Positions 45,481-55,984 are shown, counted from the first letter of the stretch. The stretch: DNA of 64,000 nt from Sphingobacteriaceae bacterium (GCA_016709575.1 JADJMM010000003.1:1-64000); one strand, 5' to 3'. The notes: generated by a model from the sequence alone, not told the origin. Translations and numbers: made by a program.

Positions 45481-47106
45481 ATGATTACAGTTACTAATAT
45501 AAGTTTGCAATATGGCAAACGCGTTTTGTTCGACGAGGTTAACGTAAAGTTTACGCCGGGCAATTGTTATGGAATTATTGGTGCCAACGGCGCCGGTAAA
45601 TCTACATTTATGAAAATCCTTTCAGGCGAAATCGATGCTACAAAAGGACAAGTAGATATTACACCAGGACAACGCATGAGTGTTTTAAAACAAAATCACT
45701 TTGAGTTTGATGAATTTGCAGTACTCGATACTGTAATCATGGGAAATAAAAAACTTCACAAATTAATTAAAGAAAAAGATGCGCTTTACGCAAAACCGGA
45801 TTTCAGTGATGCAGACGGAATAAAAGCTTCTGAAATGGAAGCTGAATTTGCAGAGATGAATGGATGGAATGCTGATAGTGATGCTGCACAAATACTTTCT
45901 GATTTAGGAATTGGAACAGAAACCCATTTTAAATTAATGAAAGATCTTACAGGTAAAGAAAAAGTAAAAGTGTTATTAGCTCAAGCTTTATTCGGTAACC
46001 CTGACATTTTATTAATGGATGAGCCAACGAACGACTTAGACGTAGAAACGATTACATGGCTCGAAGATTTTTTAGCCGACTTTCAAAATACAGTTATTGT
46101 TATTTCCCATGACCGTCACTTTTTAGATACAGTTTGTACACACGTTTGTGATATTGATTTTGGGAAATTAAGAACTTACACCGGTAACTATAGTTTCTGG
46201 TATCAGATGAGTCAGTTAGCTTTGAAGCAACGTGCTGATCAGAATAAAAAAGTTGAAGATAAGAGAACTGAGTTACAAGATTTCGTTCGAAGATTTAGTG
46301 CGAATGCGAGTAAATCGCGACAAGCAACTTCACGTAAAAAATTATTAGAGAAATTAGTGGTGGATGAAATTCCGCCAAGCACTCGTCGTTACCCTGGTAT
46401 TATCTTTAAACAAGAACGCGAAGCAGGAGATCAAATATTAGAAGTTGAGAATTTATCGAAATCGAATGTAGATGGTGTATTGTTTAGCAAAGCGTCATTC
46501 AATGTTCGCAAAGGAGATAAAATTGCTTTTATCAGTAAAAACCATTTAGCAATAACTGCTTTATTTGATATTTTAAATGAAGCTGATAAGGCGGATTCAG
46601 GTGAATACAAATTTGGAACAACTATTTACAAAGGTTATTCTCCGAATGATAACACAGAGTTCTTTAAAACTGACTTGAATTTAATTGATTGGTTAAGACA
46701 ATACAGTACTAATAAAGACGAAAGTTATGTACGTGGATTTTTGGGTAAGATGTTATTCAGCGGTGAAGAGGTAATGAAAAAATGTAACGTATTATCCGGA
46801 GGAGAAAAAGTACGTTGTATGACGAGTAGAATGATGTTAGTGAATCCTAATATGCTAATAATTGACGAACCAACCAATCACTTGGATATGGAAAGTATTA
46901 TTGCCTATAACGATGCGTTAAGAGATTACACAGGAACAATCCTGTTTACCAGTCATGATCACGAATTAGTACAAACCGTAGCCACTCGTATTATTGAGTT
47001 AACACCTAAAGGAATTGTTGACCGCACTTGTAGTTATGACGAGTATTTAGAAAGTCCAATAGTGAAAGAGCAGCGCGCGAAGCTTTACGGTAACCTGGTG
47101 AAGTAA
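45481..47106 (+). CDS. ABC-F ATPase (YbiT-like) with one degenerate ATP site
   Basis: Two ABC domains without membrane segments and a linker with DFVRRFSANASKSRQATSRK define an ABC-F translation factor of the YbiT branch. The first domain has a perfect Walker A (GANGAGKST) and Walker B (LLMDEPTNDLD) but its signature reads LTGKEK. The second has a good signature (LSGGEK) and Walker B (LIIDEPTNHLD), but the Walker A region reads FISKNHLAITALF, with no GxxGxGKS. In the closed dimer-like state this leaves one canonical and one degenerate ATP site. ABC-F proteins act on the ribosomal E site. The ATG 45481 is chosen; the open frame upstream overlaps the neighbour. Confidence 0.92.
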   Translation: MITVTNISLQYGKRVLFDEVNVKFTPGNCYGIIGANGAGKSTFMKILSGEIDATKGQVDITPGQRMSVLKQNHFEFDEFAVLDTVIMGNKKLHKLIKEKDALYAKPDFSDADGIKASEMEAEFAEMNGWNADSDAAQILSDLGIGTETHFKLMKDLTGKEKVKVLLAQALFGNPDILLMDEPTNDLDVETITWLEDFLADFQNTVIVISHDRHFLDTVCTHVCDIDFGKLRTYTGNYSFWYQMSQLALKQRADQNKKVEDKRTELQDFVRRFSANASKSRQATSRKKLLEKLVVDEIPPSTRRYPGIIFKQEREAGDQILEVENLSKSNVDGVLFSKASFNVRKGDKIAFISKNHLAITALFDILNEADKADSGEYKFGTTIYKGYSPNDNTEFFKTDLNLIDWLRQYSTNKDESYVRGFLGKMLFSGEEVMKKCNVLSGGEKVRCMTSRMMLVNPNMLIIDEPTNHLDMESIIAYNDALRDYTGTILFTSHDHELVQTVATRIIELTPKGIVDRTCSYDEYLESPIVKEQRAKLYGNLVK

Positions 47107-47177
47107 TTAACATTGGGGGATAAATAACTAATCTCCTTTTGTAACCTATTTCCGATTTTTCGTTATAAATTTAATTG

Positions 47178-47603
47178 ATGAAATTTTTAAAATTTATAGT
47201 TCTCTCTTTTTTACTAATTCCTGCTTTTATATTCTCACAGGAAATAGAAACCATAAAGATCAAGAAAGAAGACCCTTTCTTTAAAGCAGATTTTGACGAA
47301 ACCGAATACAAAGTTTTCGCATTAGACAAATACGGCAATCCTTATATGGATGTAGTGAAAAGTTTCGTGATTACATTTCAGGACAGTAAAGGGCATTTTC
47401 AATCGGCTGTTGTTGGAAATACATTCCCCAAAAAAACAATTAACTACTTAACTAAAGGCAGAACAAAAGCAACCAATGTTTGTTTGAAAGAAATTGTTGC
47501 TGAAGATAAAGAAGGTCACGTTCAAAAATTACCAGATAAATGTGGTGTATTAATTTATCCTGATTGCAAGAATTGTGATCCGAATAAGAAGAAGCAAAAA
47601 TAG
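47178..47603 (+). CDS. Small exported protein of unknown function with Cys-rich tail
   Basis: A signal peptide (KFLKFIVLSFLLIPAFIFSQ) precedes ~120 residues with ALDKYGNPYMDVVKSFVITF, VVGNTFPKKTINYLTKGRTK and KLPDKCGVLIYPDCKNCDP, ending in lysines. Four cysteines in total include a C-x2-C pair. Codon use and length are normal, and the well-structured composition suggests a conserved family, but I cannot name it. The ATG 47178 is preferred over the TTG one codon before. Confidence 0.7.
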   Translation: MKFLKFIVLSFLLIPAFIFSQEIETIKIKKEDPFFKADFDETEYKVFALDKYGNPYMDVVKSFVITFQDSKGHFQSAVVGNTFPKKTINYLTKGRTKATNVCLKEIVAEDKEGHVQKLPDKCGVLIYPDCKNCDPNKKKQK

Positions 47604-47604
47604 T

Positions 47605-47630
47605 CATTCCAAATTTGGAATGTATTTTTG
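47605..47630 (+). terminator. Terminator after the small exported protein gene
   Basis: CATTCCAAATTTGGAATG is a perfect 18-base palindrome directly after the stop, followed by TATTTTTG. Confidence 0.7.
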
Positions 47631-47632
47631 AG

Positions 47633-47662
47633 ATGCTGATATGCGTCTTCGACGGTCAGCAT
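47633..47662. repeat. Intergenic stem-loop with ATGCTGA/TCAGCAT arms
   Basis: ATGCTGA pairs with TCAGCAT around a 16-base loop that itself contains CGTC/GACG. It may end transcription of the convergent PorP/SprF gene and resembles common TGTCATGCTGA-type intergenic repeats of Bacteroidota (from memory). Confidence 0.5.
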
Positions 47663-47670
47663 GACAGACG

Positions 47671-48621
47671 CTAATCAATTAATTTAATGGTACCGTCTTC
47701 TGTTTCTTTCTTATTTCTTCCGAAAGAATATTGGAGATACAACTCATTAAAAAAGTAATTTGATAAGTGAGTGGCGTAATTGCACTTAGAATTATAGCCA
47801 ATTCTAAAACCCTTCTTATTAATTGCTATTCCAGCAACAACGGCATCAAAGTCTGATACTTCATTCAAGCGATGGGCAAAATGGAACGACAGTAATTTAT
47901 AATTTAAATAAGTTCCATACTGTATAAAATTTTCTCTTATTGGATTTGAATAATAGCCATTCCCATTAAAACCTACTGCTTTTTGTATTTTTATAAAACC
48001 GTAAACATCAACATTAAATCTATCAGGATTTAAAAATTTAAATTTTCCCTGGTAAATTTGAGTCAGAGGCCGTTTGGAAACTCCAAGTAATCCTTCATCA
48101 GGCTGTGTAATACTTAAAACAGTTACTCCGGCATAAAAACGTTTTCCGTAGACTAACAAACCTGAGGAGAAATCTGCATTTCTTTTAACCTGAGAAGGAA
48201 CAATTTCTGAAGATTGAGCAAATGCGCTCATAGCATCACTCGGATTAAGATTATATCCAAAACCGACTTTAGTCCTATCATATTTATACTCAAAATAAGA
48301 AATCTGATAAGCATGAACAATTTTTATCTTGTTCTTGATTGTAAAATGTAATGCATACGAAAAATCTATTTGAGTCCTCCTTAACACAGGTCCGAAATTA
48401 TCGTTACTGAATGAAAGACCAAAACCACTATACTTTTTACCAAAAAAATCAACGCCCGCGTAATAACTTTGTTTGTCATAACCATATCTTGGCATTCCGG
48501 TATTCCCAGCTGGATTAACTGAAAGTAAATTTTGATTTAAGGATGAAAAATAAGCATGCTGTGCTTTGATTGAAAAGCCAAAGAGAGATAAAAAAATTAT
48601 AACAACGCATTTCCTCATCAT
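47671..48621 (-). CDS. PorP/SprF family type IX secretion membrane protein
   Basis: The start (VVIIFLSLFGFSIKAQHAYF) followed by SSLNQNLLSVNPAGNTG is the classical N-terminal signature of PorP/SprF proteins: signal peptide, then a conserved N-P-A-x-x-G turn. The remaining ~280 residues are a beta-barrel with alternating strands and end in LYLQYSFGRNKK. These proteins anchor T9SS cargo or motility adhesins at the outer membrane. Here no adjacent giant adhesin is present; the nearest T9SS cargo is ~1 kb away on the same strand. ATG 48621 or 48618 may be the start. Confidence 0.87.
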   Translation of the reverse strand: MMRKCVVIIFLSLFGFSIKAQHAYFSSLNQNLLSVNPAGNTGMPRYGYDKQSYYAGVDFFGKKYSGFGLSFSNDNFGPVLRRTQIDFSYALHFTIKNKIKIVHAYQISYFEYKYDRTKVGFGYNLNPSDAMSAFAQSSEIVPSQVKRNADFSSGLLVYGKRFYAGVTVLSITQPDEGLLGVSKRPLTQIYQGKFKFLNPDRFNVDVYGFIKIQKAVGFNGNGYYSNPIRENFIQYGTYLNYKLLSFHFAHRLNEVSDFDAVVAGIAINKKGFRIGYNSKCNYATHLSNYFFNELYLQYSFGRNKKETEDGTIKLID

Positions 48622-48648
48622 TATAAAACTACGAAATAAAATTGATGA

Positions 48649-49056
48649 TTACAACTGCGCCTTTAGCCACTCAGTAGCCATATCTAAATCATCGAAAAAC
48701 TTAGTGTTTACTAAAGGCTTATGGAAGTTGATATAAAAATTTGCGAGAATTTTTTGTGCTAAAGAATTAATAACAAAGGCATCCGCAATGGTAAACCTTA
48801 CTCCCACAGGTGAAGCTGAATGATTTCTTGCATCTGAAGTTGCTGAAGTATTTTTACCCGCAATATTTAGCACTAAAGTTTTTTTTCCTTGGGTTAATTC
48901 GCCGATAGAATTTTGAATTTCTTCCGCTTCTTTAACATCAATCTCCAAATCATCACCATAATTAATTTGAACAATTCCATCGCTTCTTAAGTTCACGGTC
49001 GAATAGCCAAGGTCGATTGATTTTACAAATATTTTACTCTCAACTATGATTTCCAA
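48649..49056 (-). CDS. STAS-like small protein, paralogue A
   Basis: The 135-residue protein has alternating strands and helices with LVLNIAGKNTSATSDARNHS in the position where STAS proteins keep their phosphorylatable loop, VRFTIADAFVINSLAQKILA in the following helix region and a final helix with TKFFDDLDMATEWLKAQL. It shares that final motif with its neighbour. No signal peptide. The fold suggestion (STAS/DUF7793-like) is inferred from pattern. It starts three bases after the neighbour's stop, so they are co-translated. Confidence 0.65.
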   Translation of the reverse strand: MEIIVESKIFVKSIDLGYSTVNLRSDGIVQINYGDDLEIDVKEAEEIQNSIGELTQGKKTLVLNIAGKNTSATSDARNHSASPVGVRFTIADAFVINSLAQKILANFYINFHKPLVNTKFFDDLDMATEWLKAQL

Positions 49057-49059
49057 TTT

Positions 49060-49440
49060 TTACTTAACAAATGTTTTTACCCACTCTTTTGCTTTTTCAC
49101 GATCGTCGAAAAATTTTGTAGGAATGGGCGGGCGGTTTATTTTAATGTATAAACTTCCTAAAATTTTAAGCGATAAATTATTACTACATAAAGCAACAGC
49201 CACCATTCCATCAGAAAACTCTTGCGATGCCGCTACTCGTCTTGTTTCATGTCCGATTTGAAAAAAATCCTGAGCTTCCATTAGCACTGCAAATTTTTTT
49301 CCGGGCGCATATTCTAAAGATTGTTTGCGTGATAACCAGAGGTCATCCGGCTCAAACAAAGAATCTTTCTTTACTTTAAACTCCAGATAACCATCCTCAA
49401 AAACATTCATTACATATACTTCTGTTTCAAAGGTCTTCAT
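49060..49440 (-). CDS. STAS-like small protein, paralogue B
   Basis: The 126-residue protein parallels the downstream gene: an early strand (EVYVMNVFEDGYLEFKV), a central FAVLMEAQDFFQIGHETRRV, a helix SDGMVAVALCSNNLSLKILG and the end PTKFFDDREKAKEWVKTF. The two share the TKFFDD-x(4)-EW motif, so they arose by tandem duplication. They may act as a partner pair in a regulatory switch, but nothing in the neighbourhood (PorP/SprF downstream, BNR cargo upstream) names the target. Confidence 0.65.
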   Translation of the reverse strand: MKTFETEVYVMNVFEDGYLEFKVKKDSLFEPDDLWLSRKQSLEYAPGKKFAVLMEAQDFFQIGHETRRVAASQEFSDGMVAVALCSNNLSLKILGSLYIKINRPPIPTKFFDDREKAKEWVKTFVK

Positions 49441-49601
49441 TTCGATAAGTAGCTATTTTTAAATGATGAACAGTTATTTACAGATGATAAATATAATAAC
49501 TAAATCATATTAGACAAACTAAAATATCAAGAAATAAGAATGAAAAGGAAAGTAGGCCAAAAGCTAAACTACTGATTTACATATATTTATATGCAATTTT
49601 A

Positions 49602-52249
49602 TTACTGGACGATGAATTTCTTCACCCCAACTTTATCACCACTAACAATTTTAGCGTAATAAGCGCCCGAATTAAGCTTCAAACTAAGCTCAATTTTTTC
49701 GTTGCTCGTTTTTTGGGAGTAAACAATTCTACCCATTACATCAATTACTTCCACTAATTTTTCGTTAAGGCCATCTATATTTATTGTAAAGTCACCCGCA
49801 TTAACAGACGGATATAAATTAAACGACAAAGTATTGTCCAACACAGCACCCGATAAACCGGTTAATACATTTAATGGTGTTTCCCATATGCCTCTTCCAA
49901 AAGTGGAGACGTAAGCTTTGTTTAAAGCGGGATTAAATTCTATATCACTCACAATTACATTCGGTAAACCAAAACTATTATTTACCCAAGTGGTTGCGCT
50001 TCCTGATAGAGTATAAACACCTAAATCTGTTGCCACCATAATATTACTGGTGCCGGGAATTTGCTTAATACAATTCACAGGAATGTTTGGAAGGTTATAA
50101 GAGATGTTTGTCCAGTTCGCGCCTGCATTTGTGGTGCGATATACTTTATTACCACTGCTAAATCCGGCCATACAAACATAAACTGTGTTAGCATTGGTCT
50201 CATTTATTTCAATACCTGTATAATATAAACTATCAGGTAAACCGGCTGTTACATTTGTCCAACTTGTTCCACCATTTGTTGTTTTAAACATAGCACCCGG
50301 AACTGAAAATTCATACCGTACACGTCTGCCAGCATACAATACTAAACTATTTGTATTCGAAACTGCTAGTGCACTAATCTCACTCGATGTTGAGCCAGGC
50401 ATATTTGCAAGACTTGTCCATGTGCTTCCACCGTTAGTTGAACGAACCACGTTTTCGTTTCCAATAAATAATCTTCCGGGATTATTGTAATCAGCTACAA
50501 CCGGTGTAACCCATTCTGCAGCTTCACTGCTTGGATTTGTGTTTGGCGATGAACTACTCACACCATCATTTGTACTTCTATCAAAATAACCGTACTGACT
50601 AGAACCAAAAACATTAGTGTTAGTAACAGGATCTAAATAATTATCCATTCCATCACCACCAAAAATTGTACTCCAAGCTCCGCTCTTAAAATAAAATGTT
50701 GCGTTGTCTTGTGCACCTGCCACTAATCTTCCTGCTGCATTTTTTGAACTCGATAATCTGTAGAATGAAGTTACTTGCATTCCACTGTTTAATTTTGTCC
50801 AAACCGTTGGCCAGCTACTTGTGCTCCATGTACTCGGAACAATACTTGAAGTTTTATATAAACCTCCATCATTACAAGCAAAAAACTGATTGCCTGCAGG
50901 CTGATAATCTAATGCGTGAAAATCTCCATGTATAGTTGGGCCGTAACCTGTAGTCCAATGCGAAACTGGATTAAATGTTGCTGCTCCATCTGTTGAAGCC
51001 CACATATTTATGCCGCCAATGTAAACTGTATTTCTATTGGTAGGATGCACTAATAATCCCATATCATAATTTCCTTGTCCGCCACTTGCTGTACCTTGAC
51101 CGCCTTCTAAAACATTATCTACAGGCGCAATATAAGTCCACGTTAAACCCGCATTGGTGCTTTTATAAAAACCATATAACCCTTGTTGAACATCAACACA
51201 AGCAGCATAAATATAATTATTGTCGGATGGAGCAATTGCTAATTTCACGCGTTGAATAGTTCCTGTTAAAGGCATTCCTGTGTTTAACATCGTCCAAGTA
51301 TTTCCAAAGTTGGTTGATTTGTAAACACCGGCATTTCCTTCGTTTGAATTCATGACCCAACCTGTTGATGCGTAAAGTGTATTTGGATTTACAGGATCAC
51401 GGTGCAAATCCCAAAACAAAGAATCCATTACTTTATTCCAAGTTGTTCCCGCGTTGGTTGATTTGTACATGCCACTTGCACCTGCTGCACATAACTCATT
51501 ACTATTTGCAGGATTCACTAAAACTTTTCTGATTAATGAAGCATCACCATTAGTTAACTGAAAAGTTAAACCTGTTGCAGCCCATGTTGTACCACCGTCA
51601 GTTGATTTATAAACTCCCAAACCATAATGTGTATGACGTTTTCTTCCATTCAAAAATAAACTCACGCCAAGATATTCAAAATCACAAACAGAAATATAAA
51701 TGGTGTTTGGATTAGATGGGTCGATTGAAATATCACTTACTCTTGTTATTGGTAAATTATCTGTAAGAGGTGTCCAGCTTGCTCCGTTATTAATTGTTTT
51801 CCAAACACCACCTTGCGCAACACCTGCATAATAAATGCTGGCATTAGTTGGATGAAAAGCCACGCAGTTAATTCTACCAATACCATTTTCCATGTAACCG
51901 GTTAAATTAGTTGGCAAAACATTTGGTCCGGTTGGTGCCCAAGTAGAAGCTAAACTTTGATTTTGCTGCTCTTGTTTAAAATTCGACATTTCAATAGCCG
52001 CATCAACATACTCCTCGAAACCTGCAGGCTCTCCTTGTGCGTTGGTATGCATTTGCATATCGTGTTCCCAATGTTTAAAGCTTTTCCAACCTGAAACTCT
52101 TCTCAAATCATTTTGCTTTTGATAAGTATCAAATTGTAATTGAATTTCTTTAAACGTTAGGGCGCGACCAGTAGTGTTTTTAATAAATTTTTGCGCTAAA
52201 AAAAAGAAGGATTATTGCAAACAAAAAAAAAATATTAAAAATTTTTCAT
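49602..52249 (-). CDS. Giant exported BNR/sortilin-repeat protein with T9SS sorting domain, frameshifted signal peptide
   Basis: An intact frame of 834 residues from 52106 contains at least ten BNR/Asp-box-like repeats (GVWKTINNGASWTPL, GVYKSTDGGTTW, KVYRTTNAGANWTNIS) forming beta-propellers, and a C-terminal T9SS domain (FNLYPSVNAGDFTINIDG, then NSGAYYAKIVSGDKVGVKKF). Upstream in the same frame, FIKNTTGRALTFKEIQLQFD continues it, and an ATG at 52249 starts a hydrophobic signal (MKNFLIFFF) once one base is added to each of three T runs (52242-52246, 52223-52232, 52198-52205). It is secreted; sortilin-like propellers bind ligands or glycans. No catalytic sialidase residues were confirmed. Confidence 0.87.
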
Positions 52250-52275
52250 GTCGATAAGAATATAAATAAAGATAA

Positions 52276-52304
52276 TAAAAAAAGCCCCGTTTTACAACAG
52301 GGCT
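52276..52304 (-). terminator. Rho-independent terminator after the aconitase gene
   Basis: On the minus strand AGCCCT pairs with GGGGCT around an 11-base loop and is followed by a T7 run, 23 bases after the aconitase stop. Confidence 0.85.
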
Positions 52305-52326
52305 CTTAATTATATTTAAACTTTGA

Positions 52327-54594
52327 TTAAGCTTTTACACTTGCTCTGATGATATTTAAAGCACCACCTGCTTTAAACCACTCGATTTGCTGAGCATTGT
52401 AGCTGTGATTTACTTTAATTTCATCCTTACTTCCGTTATCGTGATTTAACACGATAGTTAATTGTTTGCCCGGAGCAAATGAAGTTAAACCAATAATATC
52501 AATTACATCGTTCTCTTGAATTTTATCGTAGTCTGCTTTGTTTGCAAAAGTTAAACCTAACATACCTTGTTTTTTCAAGTTGGTTTCGTGGATACGTGCG
52601 AATGATTTCACTAATACAGCACGTACACCTAAATGACGAGGTTCCATAGCGGCGTGTTCACGTGATGAACCTTCACCGTAGTTCTCATCACCTACAACAA
52701 TACTGCCAATACCTTGCGCTTTGTAAGCACGTTGTACAACAGGAACACCTTCGTAAGCACCGGTTAATTGGTTTTTTACTGAATCTGTCTTTTCATTGTA
52801 TGCATTTACTGCACCAATTAACATGTTGTTTGAAATATTATCTAAATGTCCGCGGAACTTTAACCATGGACCTGCCATAGAAATATGATCCGTTGTACAT
52901 TTTCCTTTTGCTTTGATTAATAATTTCAATCCTTTTAAATCAACACCTTCCCATGCAGTAAATGGATCTAATAATTGTAAACGTTTAGATGCTTTATCAA
53001 CTAACACCTGAACTTTACTTCCATCAGCAGCCGGAGCTTGGTATCCTGCATCTTCAACAGCAAAACCTTTTGTTGGTAATTCATCACCTGAAGGAGGATC
53101 TAATTTTACTTGTTCTCCTTTTTCGTTAGTTAAGAAATCTGTTAATGGATTAAAACTTAAATCACCCGCAATTGCTAAAGCAGCTACAATTTCAGGTGAT
53201 GCTACGAATGCGTAAGTGTTTGGATTTCCATCTGCACGTTTTGCAAAGTTACGGTTGAAAGAGTGAACAATCGTATTCTTTTCTTTTTTCTCTGCACCTA
53301 CTCTATCCCACATTCCAATACACGGACCGCAAGCATTAGTAAATACAACAGCTCCTACTTCATCAAATATTTTTAAGAAACCATCACGTTCAATTGTATA
53401 ACGGATTTGTTCTGAACCCGGATTAATCATAAATCCTGCTTTTGCTTTTAATCCTTTTGCAGAAACTTGTTTTGCTAAAGATACAGCACGAGAAATATCT
53501 TCATAAGAAGAGTTAGTACAAGAACCAATTAAACCTGCTTCAATTTTTAAAGGCCAACCGTTTTTCACAGCTTCTTCTTTTAATTTTGAAATAGGTGTTG
53601 CTAAATCCGGAGTGAATGGTCCGTTTACATGCGGCTCTAAAGTTGAAAGATCAATTTCAATTACTTCATCAAAATATTTCGAAGGATCTGCATAAACTTC
53701 TTTATCACCAGTTAAATGTTCTCTGATTTTGTTAGCAGCATCTGCAATATCAGCACGATTAGTTGCGCGTAAATAACGCTCCATGCTATCATCATAACCA
53801 AATGTTGAAGTAGTTGCGCCAACTTCAGCACCCATGTTACAAATTGTTCCTTTTCCTGTACAGCTTAAGTTGATTGCGCCTTCGCCAAAATATTCAACAA
53901 TTTTATCAGTCCCCCCTTTTACAGTTAAAATTCCTGCTACTTTTAAAATTACATCTTTCGCACTTGCCCAACCATTTAATTTACCTGTTAATTTAACGCC
54001 AATTAATTTCGGCCATTTTAATTCCCAGGGTAAACCAGCCATTACATCACAAGCATCAGCTCCGCCAACACCAATCGCGATCATTCCTAAACCACCTGCA
54101 TTTACGGTGTGAGAGTCGGTGCCAATCATCATTCCACCAGGGAAAGCATAATTTTCTAAAACTACCTGGTGAATAATACCTGCACCCGGTTTCCAAAAAC
54201 CAATTCCGTATTTATTAGATACTGAACCTAAAAAATCAAACACTTCTTTACTCTCAGTTGTTGCAACTTGTAAATCGTTTTTTGCGCCAACTTTAGCAGT
54301 AATTAAGTGATCACAATGTACAGTTGAAGGCACAGCCACTTTAGGGCGACCTGCTTGCATAAACTGTAATAATGCCATTTGAGCCGTTGCGTCTTGCATG
54401 GCTACTCTATCCGGACCGAAATCAACGTATGAGTTACCGCGTTCAAAATTTTCTGATTTTTGATCAGCATGTAAATGCGAATACAAAATTTTCTCAGCTA
54501 AAGTTAAAGGGCGGCCTAATTGTTTACGGGCTGCTTCAATACGTGAAGGCATGTTTTCGTAAACCTTCTTAATCATGTCAATGTCGAATGCCAT
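52327..54594 (-). CDS. acn: Aconitate hydratase
   Basis: The 755-residue protein has the mitochondrial-type aconitase arrangement. The iron-sulphur cysteines lie in GLIGSCTNSSYED and TNACGPCIGMW; active-site parts include PSTVHCDHLI, GTDSHTVNAGGLGMIAIGVG, SFNRNFAKRADGNP and the swivel domain GDENYGEGSSREHAAMEPRH. It interconverts citrate and isocitrate in the TCA cycle. It starts at ATG 54594 and is monocistronic with its own terminator. Confidence 0.96.
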   Translation of the reverse strand: MAFDIDMIKKVYENMPSRIEAARKQLGRPLTLAEKILYSHLHADQKSENFERGNSYVDFGPDRVAMQDATAQMALLQFMQAGRPKVAVPSTVHCDHLITAKVGAKNDLQVATTESKEVFDFLGSVSNKYGIGFWKPGAGIIHQVVLENYAFPGGMMIGTDSHTVNAGGLGMIAIGVGGADACDVMAGLPWELKWPKLIGVKLTGKLNGWASAKDVILKVAGILTVKGGTDKIVEYFGEGAINLSCTGKGTICNMGAEVGATTSTFGYDDSMERYLRATNRADIADAANKIREHLTGDKEVYADPSKYFDEVIEIDLSTLEPHVNGPFTPDLATPISKLKEEAVKNGWPLKIEAGLIGSCTNSSYEDISRAVSLAKQVSAKGLKAKAGFMINPGSEQIRYTIERDGFLKIFDEVGAVVFTNACGPCIGMWDRVGAEKKEKNTIVHSFNRNFAKRADGNPNTYAFVASPEIVAALAIAGDLSFNPLTDFLTNEKGEQVKLDPPSGDELPTKGFAVEDAGYQAPAADGSKVQVLVDKASKRLQLLDPFTAWEGVDLKGLKLLIKAKGKCTTDHISMAGPWLKFRGHLDNISNNMLIGAVNAYNEKTDSVKNQLTGAYEGVPVVQRAYKAQGIGSIVVGDENYGEGSSREHAAMEPRHLGVRAVLVKSFARIHETNLKKQGMLGLTFANKADYDKIQENDVIDIIGLTSFAPGKQLTIVLNHDNGSKDEIKVNHSYNAQQIEWFKAGGALNIIRASVKA

Positions 54595-54731
54595 AGGGAT
54601 ATAGTTTTAGTTTGTAATGATTTTTGGAGGTACGAATTTATGGAAAATGAGGGAAAAATCCCATAAATAAGCTATAAATTTTGATAAGCGGTTAATAAAT
54701 ATGGCGGGCTAAACCTACCTTTACACCCATA

Positions 54732-55973
54732 ATGGCCCTTCTGCTTAAAGAAAATACCAGAATTGCGGTTGACGCAATAAAATCGAACAAACTTCGGGCT
54801 ATTATCACCATGCTCATTATTGCTATTGGTATTATGGCTTTGGTGGGAATTTTATCGGCTATCGATGCTATTAAATCCAGTATCAACAGCAACTTCACCG
54901 AAATGGGTGCCAATACCTTTACCATCCGCAACAAAGAAATGAACATGAGGGTTGGACGGCATGGCAAAAAACCAAAAGCCTATCGCCCCATTAACTTTAA
55001 AGAGGCTATGCGCTTTAAAGAAGAATTTGATTTTCCTTGTGTTGCTTCTATTTCAACCATGGCATCATTTAATGCAAGATTGAAATATCTATCGAAAAAA
55101 ACCAATCCCAATATCCAGGTGTTTGGTGCTGATGAAAATTATTTAGAGACTTCAGGTTACGAATTATTAGAAGGTAGGAATTTTACTCCTCCCGAAATTT
55201 TAAGCGGAAACAACTTAGTTATTCTCGGAAGTGAAATTGCTTTTTCTCTATTTCCAAAAAATGCAAAGCCTGTAGATAAAGTAATTTCGATTGGTGGTGC
55301 GAAGTATAAAGTAATTGGCGTTTTAAAAAGTAAAGGCAGTAGTATGGGATTTGGTGGCGATAAAATTTGCATCATTCCTATTCTAAACGCGCGACAATAT
55401 TTTGGAAGACCTGATATGAGTTTTACGATTAATGTTATTTCGAAATATCCTTGGTTAATGGATATTGCTGTAGGTGAAGCAACGGGTTTATTCAGAAAAA
55501 TCAGAAAAGTAAATGCAAAAGAAGTTGAAGATTTTGATGTAGTGAAATCTGATAGTTTGGCGACCATGCTTATTGATAATTTACAAAACGTAACGCTTGG
55601 GGCCACCATAATCGGTATCATTACTTTATTAGGCGCAGCTATTGGTTTAATGAATATTATGCTAGTATCAGTTACAGAGCGCACCCGCGAAATAGGAATA
55701 CGTAAAGCTTTAGGCGCAACGCAAGAAGCCATTAAATATCAGTTCTTAATTGAGTCTGTCGTTATTTGTGTCCTCGGCGGATTAATTGGAATTGTATTAG
55801 GAATTATAATTGGAAATTTAATTGGTATGGGACTCGACACAGGATTTTTCGTTCCATGGTTCTGGATTATTACAGGCGTAATAATTTGTATTGTTGTAGG
55901 ATTACTTAGTGGTTTTCTTCCTGCCAAACGTGCTTCTAAATTAGATCCTATCGAAAGTTTACGCTTCGAATAA
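54732..55973 (+). CDS. MacB/FtsX-type ABC transporter permease
   Basis: The 413-residue protein has one N-terminal membrane helix (AIITMLIIAIGIMALVGILS), a large periplasmic domain (~45-280) and three C-terminal helices, with VTERTREIGIRKALGATQEA, the signature cytoplasmic loop contacting the ATPase, and GLLSGFLPAKRASKLDPIES at the end. It couples ATP hydrolysis in the cytoplasm to work in the periplasm (lipoprotein, antibiotic or toxin handling). No ATPase or membrane-fusion gene is adjacent here, so its partner must be elsewhere. Confidence 0.9.
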   Translation: MALLLKENTRIAVDAIKSNKLRAIITMLIIAIGIMALVGILSAIDAIKSSINSNFTEMGANTFTIRNKEMNMRVGRHGKKPKAYRPINFKEAMRFKEEFDFPCVASISTMASFNARLKYLSKKTNPNIQVFGADENYLETSGYELLEGRNFTPPEILSGNNLVILGSEIAFSLFPKNAKPVDKVISIGGAKYKVIGVLKSKGSSMGFGGDKICIIPILNARQYFGRPDMSFTINVISKYPWLMDIAVGEATGLFRKIRKVNAKEVEDFDVVKSDSLATMLIDNLQNVTLGATIIGIITLLGAAIGLMNIMLVSVTERTREIGIRKALGATQEAIKYQFLIESVVICVLGGLIGIVLGIIIGNLIGMGLDTGFFVPWFWIITGVIICIVVGLLSGFLPAKRASKLDPIESLRFE

Positions 55974-55984
55974 ATTGAATTTAT

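Noticed and set aside
49441..49601. Small gene between the STAS-like gene and the BNR cargo
   Set aside because: The 160 bases are AT-rich with stops in all frames.
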